Positions 5,376-12,009 of a DNA stretch of 13,409 nt are shown here, one piece after another; position 1 is the stretch's first letter, and each line of letters starts with the position of its first letter. The DNA lies in contig CAIRNL010000800.1 of the NCBI GenBank assembly GCA_903879975.1, positions 1-13,409 on the forward strand, read 5' to 3'. The notes beneath the pieces are model-generated. The model worked only from the letters and a program-made list of their open reading frames with translations. It had not been told where the DNA came from and did not search any database. The position numbers and the translations under genes are program-made. This stretch comes from an uncultured Chloroflexota bacterium (GTDB lineage Bacteria; Chloroflexota; Anaerolineae; Caldilineales; Caldilineaceae).

Positions 5376-6626
5376 ATGGAAATACGAAAGATACACAATC
5401 CGGTTCGATGGTTTGCAGAATTTGTCGCGCAGTGGCGACACTCCGCGCGCGCGCAGCGGCGCAGGTGGACATTGGCAGGACTGGCGGCGCTGGCGATTGG
5501 GCTCACCGTGATGTTGGCGCAGCCCCTCCTGGCTGCCGTGCAGTTCAGCTACTTCTCCGTCATCTCGAATCCGGCCTCGGTTGTGCTCCAGTGGGGCACG
5601 ACCAGCGAGTTCAACGTGCAAGGATTCGAGGTGCAGTGCAAGCTTGCGGACGAGCCAGAAGCCGCTTATCATCGTATCGGTTTTATGCCGGCCAAGGGTG
5701 GCCCGTCGACGCCGGCGCAATACAGCTTTCCAGTCACGACCGGGGTCGATCCCGGCGTTGCGTACTGTTTCCGTCTGATCGAGCAGACCTCCGACGGCAG
5801 CCCGGGCGATGTGCAGGATCGCTGTGGCTATGGCCCGAACGTGACGCCGACACCCGGCGCGCCGGGCGTTGTGCCGACGCTGGACCCCAATAGCGTGCCC
5901 GCAGTTCCCACGGACGCGTTCGGCAATCCGATTGTCCAGCCGACGCCGCTGCCGACCGACGCGTCTGGCAATCCGATCGTTCCCCAGGCAGCGCCGACCG
6001 ATGCGTTCGGCAGCCCGCTGCCACCGCCGGTGGCGACCGACCCCTTCGGCAACCCGATAGCGCCTTCTGCGCAGCAGTACGATCAGTTCGGCAACCCGAT
6101 AGCACCACAGCCAGTGGCGACCGACCCCTTCGGCAACCCGATAGCACCACAGTATGACGCCTTTGGCTCTCCGTTGGCGGCGCCGACCCCTACGAGCGAT
6201 CCCTTTGCAGTGCCCACGCCGATGATGATCACGCCCGATCCCAGTGCTGGCGCCGCAGCGATGAGCGTGCCGACCGACGCATCAGCCCTGGCTCAGGCAA
6301 GTGGACCGGCTACAGGCGTCGAAGAGTCTGCCCTTACCTATATTGTCGTCACTGCCGTTCCTACCGAAGCGCCGCTAGCTCTGGGCGCTGTCCCGACACC
6401 ATTGGCCACCGTTACACCGACCCCGCCCGGCTACCAACTGGTCAGTGCGCTGGCACCGACTACGCAGAACCTGATGATCATGCTGCTCTGCCTGACCTTT
6501 ACCGGCGCCAGCGGCATTGGCATCCTGGGACTTATCACCAGCGTCATGTTCATGCGTTCGCGATCGTCACAGCGTGACTTTTACGACCGCTACAGCCCGC
6601 CTACACGTCGCCGCCAGCGGTGGTAG
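5376..6626 (+). CDS. Membrane-anchored surface protein with Fn3-like domain and FGNPI repeats
   Basis: The 416-residue protein has a basic N terminus (RAQRRR) and a membrane segment (about 32-54). A beta-rich domain (55-150; VVLQWGTTSEFNVQGFEVQ ... YCFRL) resembles the Fn3-like modules common in Chloroflexota surface proteins. Next come a Pro/Thr-rich region with eight variants of a TDxFGNPIxPQ repeat (178-282), a further VPT-rich stretch, and a C-terminal membrane segment (about 366-393) with a basic tail ending RRRQRW. Three cysteines (88, 131, 150) in the Fn3-like part could form disulfides. I infer an extracytoplasmic stalk held at both ends; the function is unknown. The ATG at 5376 was chosen because it follows the -10 box by 7 nt and starts just before the basic/hydrophobic signal. 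Upstream in-frame codons to 5310 lie over the promoter. thpR starts 10 nt downstream. Confidence 0.72.
   Translation: MEIRKIHNPVRWFAEFVAQWRHSARAQRRRWTLAGLAALAIGLTVMLAQPLLAAVQFSYFSVISNPASVVLQWGTTSEFNVQGFEVQCKLADEPEAAYHRIGFMPAKGGPSTPAQYSFPVTTGVDPGVAYCFRLIEQTSDGSPGDVQDRCGYGPNVTPTPGAPGVVPTLDPNSVPAVPTDAFGNPIVQPTPLPTDASGNPIVPQAAPTDAFGSPLPPPVATDPFGNPIAPSAQQYDQFGNPIAPQPVATDPFGNPIAPQYDAFGSPLAAPTPTSDPFAVPTPMMITPDPSAGAAAMSVPTDASALAQASGPATGVEESALTYIVVTAVPTEAPLALGAVPTPLATVTPTPPGYQLVSALAPTTQNLMIMLLCLTFTGASGIGILGLITSVMFMRSRSSQRDFYDRYSPPTRRRQRW
5907..6221 (+). repeat. In-frame degenerate tandem repeats (TDxFGNPI units)
   Basis: About eight units of 10-16 codons encode variants of TD(A/P/Q)FGNPI followed by a proline-rich spacer. 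Two units (starting near 6030 and 6115) are identical over 32 nt, which suggests recent duplication or gene conversion. Spacer length varies in whole codons, so the frame is preserved. Confidence 0.85.
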
Positions 6627-6636
6627 GGCAAGACAT

Positions 6637-7239
6637 GTGCGCGCGTTTGTAGCGATTGTCCTGCCGGAGAATGTGCAGCGCGTGCTGATCGTGCGCCAGC
6701 AACGACTGGCGCGCCAACTGCGCGAACGCAAGCTCGACGGTACGATACGCTGGACGGAAGCGGCAAACCTCCACATCACCCTGCGTTTTCTTGGGGAAAT
6801 CAACGAAACCCAGCAACAGCAACTGGCGCTGCAGTTGGCAGCTATCGCTGCGCGCTACCGTGCGTTTGATATGCGTATCGGCGAGTTGGGCTGCTTCCCG
6901 AATTGTCGCCAGCCGTCGGTAGTTTGGTGTGGATTGCAGGAAACCTCGCACACGCTGGATGCGTTGCAGGAAGAAGTGGAGGCTGCAGCACAGGCTGTCG
7001 GACTTGCCGCCGAGGAAAAACGATTCACACCGCACCTCACCATCGGCCGATCGCAACGCCGGCGATCCGGCGAATTGGCAGCTGCCGGCCAGATCATCCA
7101 ACAGGCGGCCGCGGCTTCTCCGGCCAACCAGGAAACAGTAGAATTCGCTGTCGGCGAGATCCGCCTCATGCGCAGCGAACTGACCCGTGCCGGTTCGATC
7201 TATACTCCATTAGGCGTATACGCGTTGCTGGGCAGGTAG
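6637..7239 (+). CDS. thpR: RNA 2',3'-cyclic phosphodiesterase (2H family)
   Basis: The 200-residue cytoplasmic protein begins MRAFVAIVLPENV, the standard start of ThpR/LigT proteins. It has the two catalytic HxT motifs of the 2H phosphoesterase superfamily: HITL (His46, Thr48) and HLTI (His133, Thr135, followed by GR). The family hydrolyses 2',3'-cyclic phosphate ends of RNA, and archaeal/bacterial members also show 2'-5' RNA ligase activity. The GTG at 6637 is chosen because it gives the canonical N terminus and full family length. TAGGG, formed by the previous gene's stop and the next bases, lies about 8 nt upstream and could serve as the ribosome site. The open frame extends back to 6517 inside the preceding gene, but that stretch is out-of-frame shadow. 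Tight spacing to the surface-protein gene suggests co-transcription, though a functional link is not obvious. Confidence 0.93.
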   Translation: MRAFVAIVLPENVQRVLIVRQQRLARQLRERKLDGTIRWTEAANLHITLRFLGEINETQQQQLALQLAAIAARYRAFDMRIGELGCFPNCRQPSVVWCGLQETSHTLDALQEEVEAAAQAVGLAAEEKRFTPHLTIGRSQRRRSGELAAAGQIIQQAAAASPANQETVEFAVGEIRLMRSELTRAGSIYTPLGVYALLGR

Positions 7240-7323
7240 TACCTTCTTCCCCCAAAAGGCGAAGGGGTATGGCAGGGGCCGGGCCAGTAGCACCCGGCGT
7301 CGTACTGTGCTATGTCCACCCGG
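7240..7323. other. Short gap between convergent genes
   Basis: The gap between thpR and the Amt-like gene holds a 6-bp hairpin (GCCGGG at 7278-7283 with CCCGGC at 7293-7298) and a short C-run/G-run pairing near 7248-7268. Neither is followed by a U tract, so I do not call a terminator with confidence. Confidence 0.3.
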
Positions 7324-8937
7324 TTATTGGTAGGTACGCTGGCTGTCGGCCAGCGCGTTCTCGCGGTCAGCAGACAACGTGGCGCGCTGGGCGGGTACAG
7401 CCGGCCTGCGTTCGCTGCGCTGCAAGCCATAGAACAGTAATCCCAAAGGCGCACAAATGGCCAGGCCGCTCAACAATCCCCAGCTGCTGATCGCCGCAAT
7501 TCCGATCAGTTGTGCCTGAAACTGGCCGGGAAAATCTGGCTGGAAGCCGCCAGCAGTCAAAAGGCCGGAGACGCCCTGGCGAGCAACACCGAGGTAACTG
7601 GCCGCCCCCGTTCCCTGCCAGCCCACGCCGACGGCGCCGTCGGCAAAAACACCGGCCAACAACAAGCCTACAATCGCAGGCATCCCAGCCGTGGCGATCA
7701 GCCCTGTTGCGTCGTCGAGCTTGACCAGATTGTCCAACACGTAGGTGAAGAATGGCACCGTTGTCCCGGCGATGAAGCCCGTCAGGAGCGCTGTACCGGG
7801 TTGCAGGAAGGGCGCCGCGGCCAAGCCTGCTACGGCGCCGGCGGCAAGCCCACGCGCTGCCAGAGTCGGGTGACTCTGCCCGGATACGAACCAGGTATAG
7901 AACAGCGGAACAAGCACACCCGCAACGGCAGAAAGCACGATATTGACGCTGCCGCGCATCATGCCCAGGTCCGAGAGCGTCTCGACCTGCAGGGGGTTCG
8001 ACCAGAGCCAGCCGATGACGCCGGCAAGGATCAGCAGGCTGCCGGCAACGGTCAGCAACGGCTGATAGTCGGGTGGCAAGTGCTCGGCGTCCGTGCTACG
8101 ACGTGGCGCCCAGACGACCAGCGCCATCATGCCAAAAACAGCGGCCAGCAGGAAGACCGTGCCTGCACCGCCAACATCGAGAAAGCCATGCCCCAGGGCG
8201 ATGTTACGACCCAGCGCCGCCAGCCAGCCGCCGCCCTGTACCCAGTTTCCAGCCAGCGGATAGACGATGCTGCCCACCAGGAGCGCCAGGAGCAACGTCG
8301 CTACAGCCGGTGCGCGCCCGCGCAGTGCCATCACCGGCAACAGCGTGGCAGTGAAGAGCCAGGGCAGGTGCGACAGGAAGAGCGCGTAGACCAGCGCTGT
8401 GACATCGGCCCCAGAAAGCAACCAGCCGCTCAGGCCGGCCACACCCCAGCCGACACCCCAATCCGCCGGCAACGGGCTCCACTCCCAGACAAGGCCGCGC
8501 AGTTCGGGGCGGGGATAGGCAAGGCCGACACCACCAAACTGCAAGGCAAAGCCGCCTGCCCAGTAGGCGAGACCGGCCAGACTCATAGCGGCGACAGCAC
8601 CCAGCGCGGCATTCCAGGCACGGTCACGTTCCAGCCCGGCCACGCCGATCAACACAAAGCCTACCGGCACGAGCAGGGCTACAGCTGCAGCGAGCAGGTA
8701 CCAGAACATGGGTGCAGCGGGGGGTGCCACCTGTGTAACCGGCGCACTCTGTGCCCAGGCCAGGCGTGGAAACAGGCTTACGACGATCGTCAAGAAAAGG
8801 CAAACGAGATAGGGGCCCGTACGCGCAGGAGAGAACCAATGGGCAAGAAGCGTGTAGCGGAGAGTACGGCGCTTGTCTCTGTTCTGCTCCAGGGCTTGAT
8901 GTCTGTACGCTTCCGATGCTGGATGGGCTTCTGTCAT
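7324..8937 (-). CDS. Divergent Amt/Rh-fold membrane protein lacking the twin histidines
   Basis: This 537-residue polytopic inner-membrane protein has a charged N terminus, a signal-like segment (about 42-62) and roughly 11 further hydrophobic helices. The order of motifs follows ammonium transporters: AYWAGGFALQFGG (124-136), GHGFLDVGGAGTVFLLAAV (249-267), AGAVAGLAAAPFLQPGTALLTGFIAGTTV (367-393) and LDDATGLIATAGMPAIVGLLLAGVFADG (407-434). In E. coli AmtB the Asp160...His168 and DDxxxxxxxHG segments supply the conserved aspartate and the twin histidines lining the ammonium pore. Here the aspartate is kept (D254), but the first histidine position is Phe262 and the second is Ala417. Ammonium conduction in the usual way is therefore doubtful. 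The ATG at 8937 is taken as start; a TTG at 8958 is possible, and no Shine-Dalgarno decides it. A promoter lies at 9006-9034. No glnK/glnB gene is adjacent. Confidence 0.7.
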   Translation of the reverse strand: MTEAHPASEAYRHQALEQNRDKRRTLRYTLLAHWFSPARTGPYLVCLFLTIVVSLFPRLAWAQSAPVTQVAPPAAPMFWYLLAAAVALLVPVGFVLIGVAGLERDRAWNAALGAVAAMSLAGLAYWAGGFALQFGGVGLAYPRPELRGLVWEWSPLPADWGVGWGVAGLSGWLLSGADVTALVYALFLSHLPWLFTATLLPVMALRGRAPAVATLLLALLVGSIVYPLAGNWVQGGGWLAALGRNIALGHGFLDVGGAGTVFLLAAVFGMMALVVWAPRRSTDAEHLPPDYQPLLTVAGSLLILAGVIGWLWSNPLQVETLSDLGMMRGSVNIVLSAVAGVLVPLFYTWFVSGQSHPTLAARGLAAGAVAGLAAAPFLQPGTALLTGFIAGTTVPFFTYVLDNLVKLDDATGLIATAGMPAIVGLLLAGVFADGAVGVGWQGTGAASYLGVARQGVSGLLTAGGFQPDFPGQFQAQLIGIAAISSWGLLSGLAICAPLGLLFYGLQRSERRPAVPAQRATLSADRENALADSQRTYQ

Positions 8938-9005
8938 AGTTTCTGGATCCGAGCACAATGGTGCCTGTCAGGAGGAGAAAACGATGCCGGTCAACGATTG
9001 CCGCC

Positions 9006-9034
9006 ATCATACCAAAGCCTCCTCTTTTCCCCAA
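9006..9034 (-). promoter_or_regulatory. Promoter of the Amt-like gene
   Basis: On the minus strand, TTGGGG (9034-9029) is 17 nt from TATGAT (9011-9006), which is preceded by TGG, an extended -10. It would give a leader of about 60 nt before the ATG at 8937. It lies back-to-back with the promoter at 9049-9058 of the DUF2723 gene. Confidence 0.5.
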
Positions 9035-9048
9035 AGCGTATACAGAAT

Positions 9049-9058
9049 GTGGTAGACT
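9049..9058 (+). promoter_or_regulatory. Candidate extended -10 upstream of the DUF2723 gene
   Basis: GTGGTAGACT (TGG plus TAGACT, -10 box at 9053-9058) closely resembles the element before 5376. Both are preceded by the 9-mer AAAGCGTAT, though at different distances (16 and 27 nt). The predicted start falls near the ATG at 9066. The -35 is poor. Confidence 0.4.
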
Positions 9059-9065
9059 GCCGAAC

Positions 9066-9107
9066 ATGACATCTCACCCACCTTTGTTCTGGAGCAGGCA
9101 GCCGTGA
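9066..9107 (+). CDS. Possible 13-residue leader ORF coupled to the DUF2723 gene
   Basis: An ATG at 9066 opens a 13-codon frame (MTSHPPLFWSRQP) whose TGA at 9105-9107 overlaps the ATG of the next gene (TGATG). It starts 8 nt after the candidate -10 box, so it could be translated from the 5' end of a leaderless transcript and couple translation to the large ORF. No ribosome site precedes it. Chance is a real alternative for so short a frame. Confidence 0.3.
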   Translation: MTSHPPLFWSRQP

Positions 9108-10996
9108 TGCGCGTGGTCTCACCGCCGACGCGCGCAGGGTTCAGCATGTGGATTGACCGTGTAGCGCCCTGGCTGGCCGGCCTGGCGTTTTTGCTGCTTT
9201 ATGCCCGCACAGCGGCGCCCAGCATCGTCGAACTCTTCGACGACACGCTGGAGTTTCAATTGGTGCTGCCGACCTTTGGCATCGCCCATCCGACTGGCTA
9301 TCCCCTCTACACACTGGCCGGCGGCATCTGGAGCAGGTTGCTGCCGGCTGGGAACTGGGCCTGGCGTACCAACCTCTTCAGCGCTCTGTGTGCGGCGGCT
9401 ACCGTTGCGATCCTGTTTGCACTGGCGCGCCGGCTGGCTGGTCGCCACAACGACCGACGAGCGAACTGGGGGGGGCTGGCTGCAGCCATTCTCTTTGGCC
9501 TGGGACCGGTATGGTGGCAGCAGGCGACAGTGGCTGAGGTTTACGCCCTGCACAACCTGCTGGTAGCCGCCATCCTCCTGGTTGCCGTGAGCCTGCCCGA
9601 TCGATCTGGCCGCACGTTCGATCAGCACATGCTGCTGCTGTGGTTGCTGGTCGGCCTGGGACTGGCGCACCACCGCACCACAGTGCTGCTACTGCCGGGG
9701 CTTGCCATCTACCTCCTGTGGAGTATCCCAGGCCTATGGCGGCCGCGCCTGGTTTGGCTGCTGTGGCTGAGCGCGCTGCTGGCGCCGCTGCTGCTCTATC
9801 TGTACATCCCTCTACGCGCTGCCGGCGGCATGGGTGACCTGAACGGCAGCTATGTGAACACGTGGGCAGGTTTCTGGGATCACGTGCTGGCGCGACGCTA
9901 CACAAGCTTTTTTACTGCCAACGAACTCAGCCGCCTGTACGGCACGGCCGACTGGCTGACGCTGTGGATCGCACAGACCGGCTGGCTGGGTGGGCTACTC
10001 ACCGTGATCGGGCTGGGCAACCTGGCAGCGCGGGTGCAGCGTAAGAGATGGGCGCTGATCGTGCTGGTGCTGGCGGCCAATCTCGCCTTTGCGCTGGCCT
10101 ATCGAGTCGGTGATCCCGAGGTGTTCTTGCTGCCGGCTTTTCTGTGTGCTGCGGCACTGGCAGGCGCCGGCGCCGCGACCGTGCTGGCGCAGCTACGCAG
10201 CACGACCTGGGTTACAGTGGTCGGTCTGGCCATCAGCCTGCTGCTCATGTGGGGAATCGGGCGCGGTCCCATCATCGATCGCAGCGAAGATTGGGGGGCG
10301 CACGACTACGCCGTCGATCTGGCCAAGGTCGAGTATGCCGCCGGCAGCCGCGTCATCGGGCTGGAGGGTGAAATGAGTGCGTTGAAATACATGCAGCAGG
10401 CGGAGGGGCTTGGCCGCGCTGCAACGCCCCTCGTTGCGAATGACGAGCAGGTACGCCGCCTTGCAGTTCAGGAGAGCATGGCTGCGGGCGCGCCCACGTA
10501 CCTGACGCGCGAACTGCCAGGCATCGCCATGGCCTACAGCTTCAGCGGAGAGGGGCCTCTCGTGCGGCTCTGGCCGCGCGAGCAGATGGCTGAGAGGCAA
10601 CCCAGCAGCGCGACGGCGATCTCCCTGCTCGCCGATCGCCTCCTCCTAGAGGGCTATGATCTGACCCGCCTGGCATGGGCAGGTGGGCCGGTGCTGCGAT
10701 TAACACTCTATTGGCGCCCCAGCACCGCGTTGGACCGGAATCTGAAAGTTTCGTTGCGGATCGTGGACAGCAAGGGCAACGTTGCGGTGCAGCCGGACGG
10801 CACACCGGCGACCCTGGACGCGTTTCCTCTACGCCAGGTGGCGCCTTCCTCCACCTGGGCGGCAGGCGTACAGGTGCGCGATGTCTACGAACTGGCGGAA
10901 CCGGTTCTACCGGAAGGTGCGCAGCTGCTGGCCATCGTCTACGATGCCGAGACGCTGGCTGAAGCCGGGCGCCTGGAGATTCTGCTGCCGCGCTGA
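9107..10996 (+). CDS. DUF2723 family GT-C-like membrane protein
   Basis: The 629-residue protein has about 10 membrane helices in its first ~390 residues. A C-terminal extracytoplasmic beta-rich domain of about 240 residues follows and ends in ILLPR. The N-terminal signature is clear: FDDTLEFQLVLPTFGIAHPTGYPLYTLAG (44-72), then NLFSAL (89-94). This is the DUF2723 pattern of an acidic pair in the first outer loop followed by HPxGYPLY. The family is related to GT-C glycosyltransferases that use lipid-linked sugars and to protein O-mannosyltransferases such as TMEM260. A role in transferring a sugar to an envelope acceptor is inferred. The ATG at 9107 is chosen because GGAGCAGG lies about 8 nt upstream. 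A GTG directly before it (9104) and an ATG at 9146 are alternatives. The gene is divergent from the Amt-like gene, sharing a ~130-bp promoter region. Confidence 0.82.
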   Translation: MRVVSPPTRAGFSMWIDRVAPWLAGLAFLLLYARTAAPSIVELFDDTLEFQLVLPTFGIAHPTGYPLYTLAGGIWSRLLPAGNWAWRTNLFSALCAAATVAILFALARRLAGRHNDRRANWGGLAAAILFGLGPVWWQQATVAEVYALHNLLVAAILLVAVSLPDRSGRTFDQHMLLLWLLVGLGLAHHRTTVLLLPGLAIYLLWSIPGLWRPRLVWLLWLSALLAPLLLYLYIPLRAAGGMGDLNGSYVNTWAGFWDHVLARRYTSFFTANELSRLYGTADWLTLWIAQTGWLGGLLTVIGLGNLAARVQRKRWALIVLVLAANLAFALAYRVGDPEVFLLPAFLCAAALAGAGAATVLAQLRSTTWVTVVGLAISLLLMWGIGRGPIIDRSEDWGAHDYAVDLAKVEYAAGSRVIGLEGEMSALKYMQQAEGLGRAATPLVANDEQVRRLAVQESMAAGAPTYLTRELPGIAMAYSFSGEGPLVRLWPREQMAERQPSSATAISLLADRLLLEGYDLTRLAWAGGPVLRLTLYWRPSTALDRNLKVSLRIVDSKGNVAVQPDGTPATLDAFPLRQVAPSSTWAAGVQVRDVYELAEPVLPEGAQLLAIVYDAETLAEAGRLEILLPR

Positions 10997-11039
10997 TTCG
11001 CCGGTCTACGACTGGAACCTGGCATTCAGGGCGCAGTTT

Positions 11040-11067
11040 TTGGGAATCTTGTGCCCTGTGGAATAAT
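11040..11067 (+). promoter_or_regulatory. Promoter of the SH3 lipoprotein gene
   Basis: TTGGGA (11040-11045) is 16 nt from AATAAT (11062-11067), preceded by TGTGG, an extended -10. The transcription start would be near 11074, giving a 5' leader of about 140 nt that contains the hairpin at 11145-11188. Confidence 0.5.
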
Positions 11068-11144
11068 GAAAATGCTTGGGTCTGTCCTGCGGCAAATTGG
11101 CAGACAGGCCGTGGGGATGGGAATCTCCCCAATATCTGGCTGAT

Positions 11145-11188
11145 CCGGTTCGAGCGACCCATGCGGTTGTATCCTGGGTCGGAGCCGG
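11145..11188 (+). promoter_or_regulatory. Strong hairpin in the 5' leader of the SH3 lipoprotein gene
   Basis: CCGGTTC (11145-11151) pairs with GAGCCGG (11182-11188), and CGACCCA (11155-11161) pairs with TGGGTCG (11175-11181). Only a 3-nt GAG bulge and a 13-nt loop are unpaired, so 14 pairs form. The hairpin ends 12 nt before the AGGAGGAA ribosome site. Two smaller hairpins precede it (CTGTC/GACAG near 11079-11106; GGGGA/TCCCC near 11112-11130). I do not recognise a known riboswitch class. Confidence 0.45.
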
Positions 11189-11214
11189 ACGGAAACATAC
11201 AGGAGGAATTTGAG

Positions 11215-11913
11215 ATGCAACTGAAACAAGTCGTCGTCATAGCGAGTCTGCTGCTCACGGTGATGCTGCTGGCCGGCTGCCAGCCGGTAACCGTGAAGGG
11301 CGTGATGAGCGCACTTGCCGGCCAGCCGGTCGAGGATGCAGCAGTCCTGGCGGGCGAGCAGGCCAGCGCCACCGTCACTGCGCGGTCGCTGCGTGTGCGT
11401 GCCGAACCCGACGAAAGCGCTGAGGTCGTCACTGGCATCCGCGAGGGCGAGCAATATGCGGTCATTGGCCGCAGCAGTGACGGCCTGTGGATTCAACTCG
11501 ACATCCCGCGTGCGCCGGGCGGCAGCGGCTGGGTCTCCGCCAACTTTGTGGCGGTGGAGGGGCCGATCACCGATGCTACGGTCAGCAGTGCACCGCAGGC
11601 TGCAGCAGCAACCCCTGTCCCAACCGAGGAGGCTGCCGAGGCCGTGCCGACCGAGGCGCCCGCTGAGGAAGCTGCTCCGGCTGTGATGCCTGAGCCAGGC
11701 TTTGCCTTGGTCACGGCTGAAGGGGCGCGGCTGCGCGTACGCGCCGAAGCCAGCAGCGACACCGAAATCGTCGGCTGGGTGCAGCCTGGGGAAATCGTCC
11801 CCGTGGAGGAGGTCTCTGCGGATGGGCTGTGGGTCAAGATCGGCGGTGTACCCGATACCGAGAACCCCGCCGGCGGCTGGGTCTCTTCCGAGTTTGTCAT
11901 CATCGGCCAGTAG
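11215..11913 (+). CDS. Lipoprotein with two bacterial SH3 domains
   Basis: The 232-residue product has a lipoprotein signal peptide (VVVIASLLLTVMLLAGC, lipidated Cys22). Two SH3b domains follow: residues about 52-116 (VTARSLRVRAEPDESAEVV...GLWIQL...GWVSANFV) and about 164-229 (VTAEGARLRVRAEASSDTEIV...GLWVKI...GWVSSEFV). They are joined by an Ala/Pro/Glu-rich linker (about 117-162). Each domain has the LRVRAEP-type start and the GWV end. Bacterial SH3 domains commonly bind cell-wall or other envelope polymers; an envelope-binding role is inferred, and no enzymatic domain is present. The ATG at 11215 follows AGGAGGAA by 6 nt, the best ribosome site in the window. Upstream in-frame codons from 11161 are part of the leader hairpin and are not counted. 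The gene is monocistronic, with its own promoter and the intrinsic terminator at 11963. Confidence 0.88.
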   Translation: MQLKQVVVIASLLLTVMLLAGCQPVTVKGVMSALAGQPVEDAAVLAGEQASATVTARSLRVRAEPDESAEVVTGIREGEQYAVIGRSSDGLWIQLDIPRAPGGSGWVSANFVAVEGPITDATVSSAPQAAAATPVPTEEAAEAVPTEAPAEEAAPAVMPEPGFALVTAEGARLRVRAEASSDTEIVGWVQPGEIVPVEEVSADGLWVKIGGVPDTENPAGGWVSSEFVIIGQ

Positions 11914-11962
11914 CACCAGCGACCGTGAGGGCCGTGCGCCTGCATGGTACTTATACGACCAC

Positions 11963-11997
11963 ACGGGTTGGCCGCGCGGCCAGCCCGTTCTTTGTCT
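11963..11997 (+). terminator. Intrinsic terminator after the SH3 lipoprotein gene
   Basis: An 11-bp stem (ACGGGTTGGCC at 11963-11973 with GGCCAGCCCGT at 11978-11988, one G-T pair) with a GCGC loop is followed by TCTTTGTCT. It starts 50 nt past the stop codon at 11913. It is the clearest terminator in the window and separates this gene from the one starting at 12010. Confidence 0.8.
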
Positions 11998-12009
11998 GAG
12001 GACCCCTAC

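Noticed and set aside
7510..9069. A 519-codon open frame antisense to the Amt-like gene
   Set aside because: Its composition is rich in Arg, Gln, Gly and Pro with no hydrophobic core. It is the reverse shadow of a hydrophobic membrane-protein gene.
11145..11188. A tRNA-like T-arm (GGTTCGA) in the SH3 leader
   Set aside because: The surrounding bases form one long hairpin and not a cloverleaf. There is no acceptor or anticodon stem.
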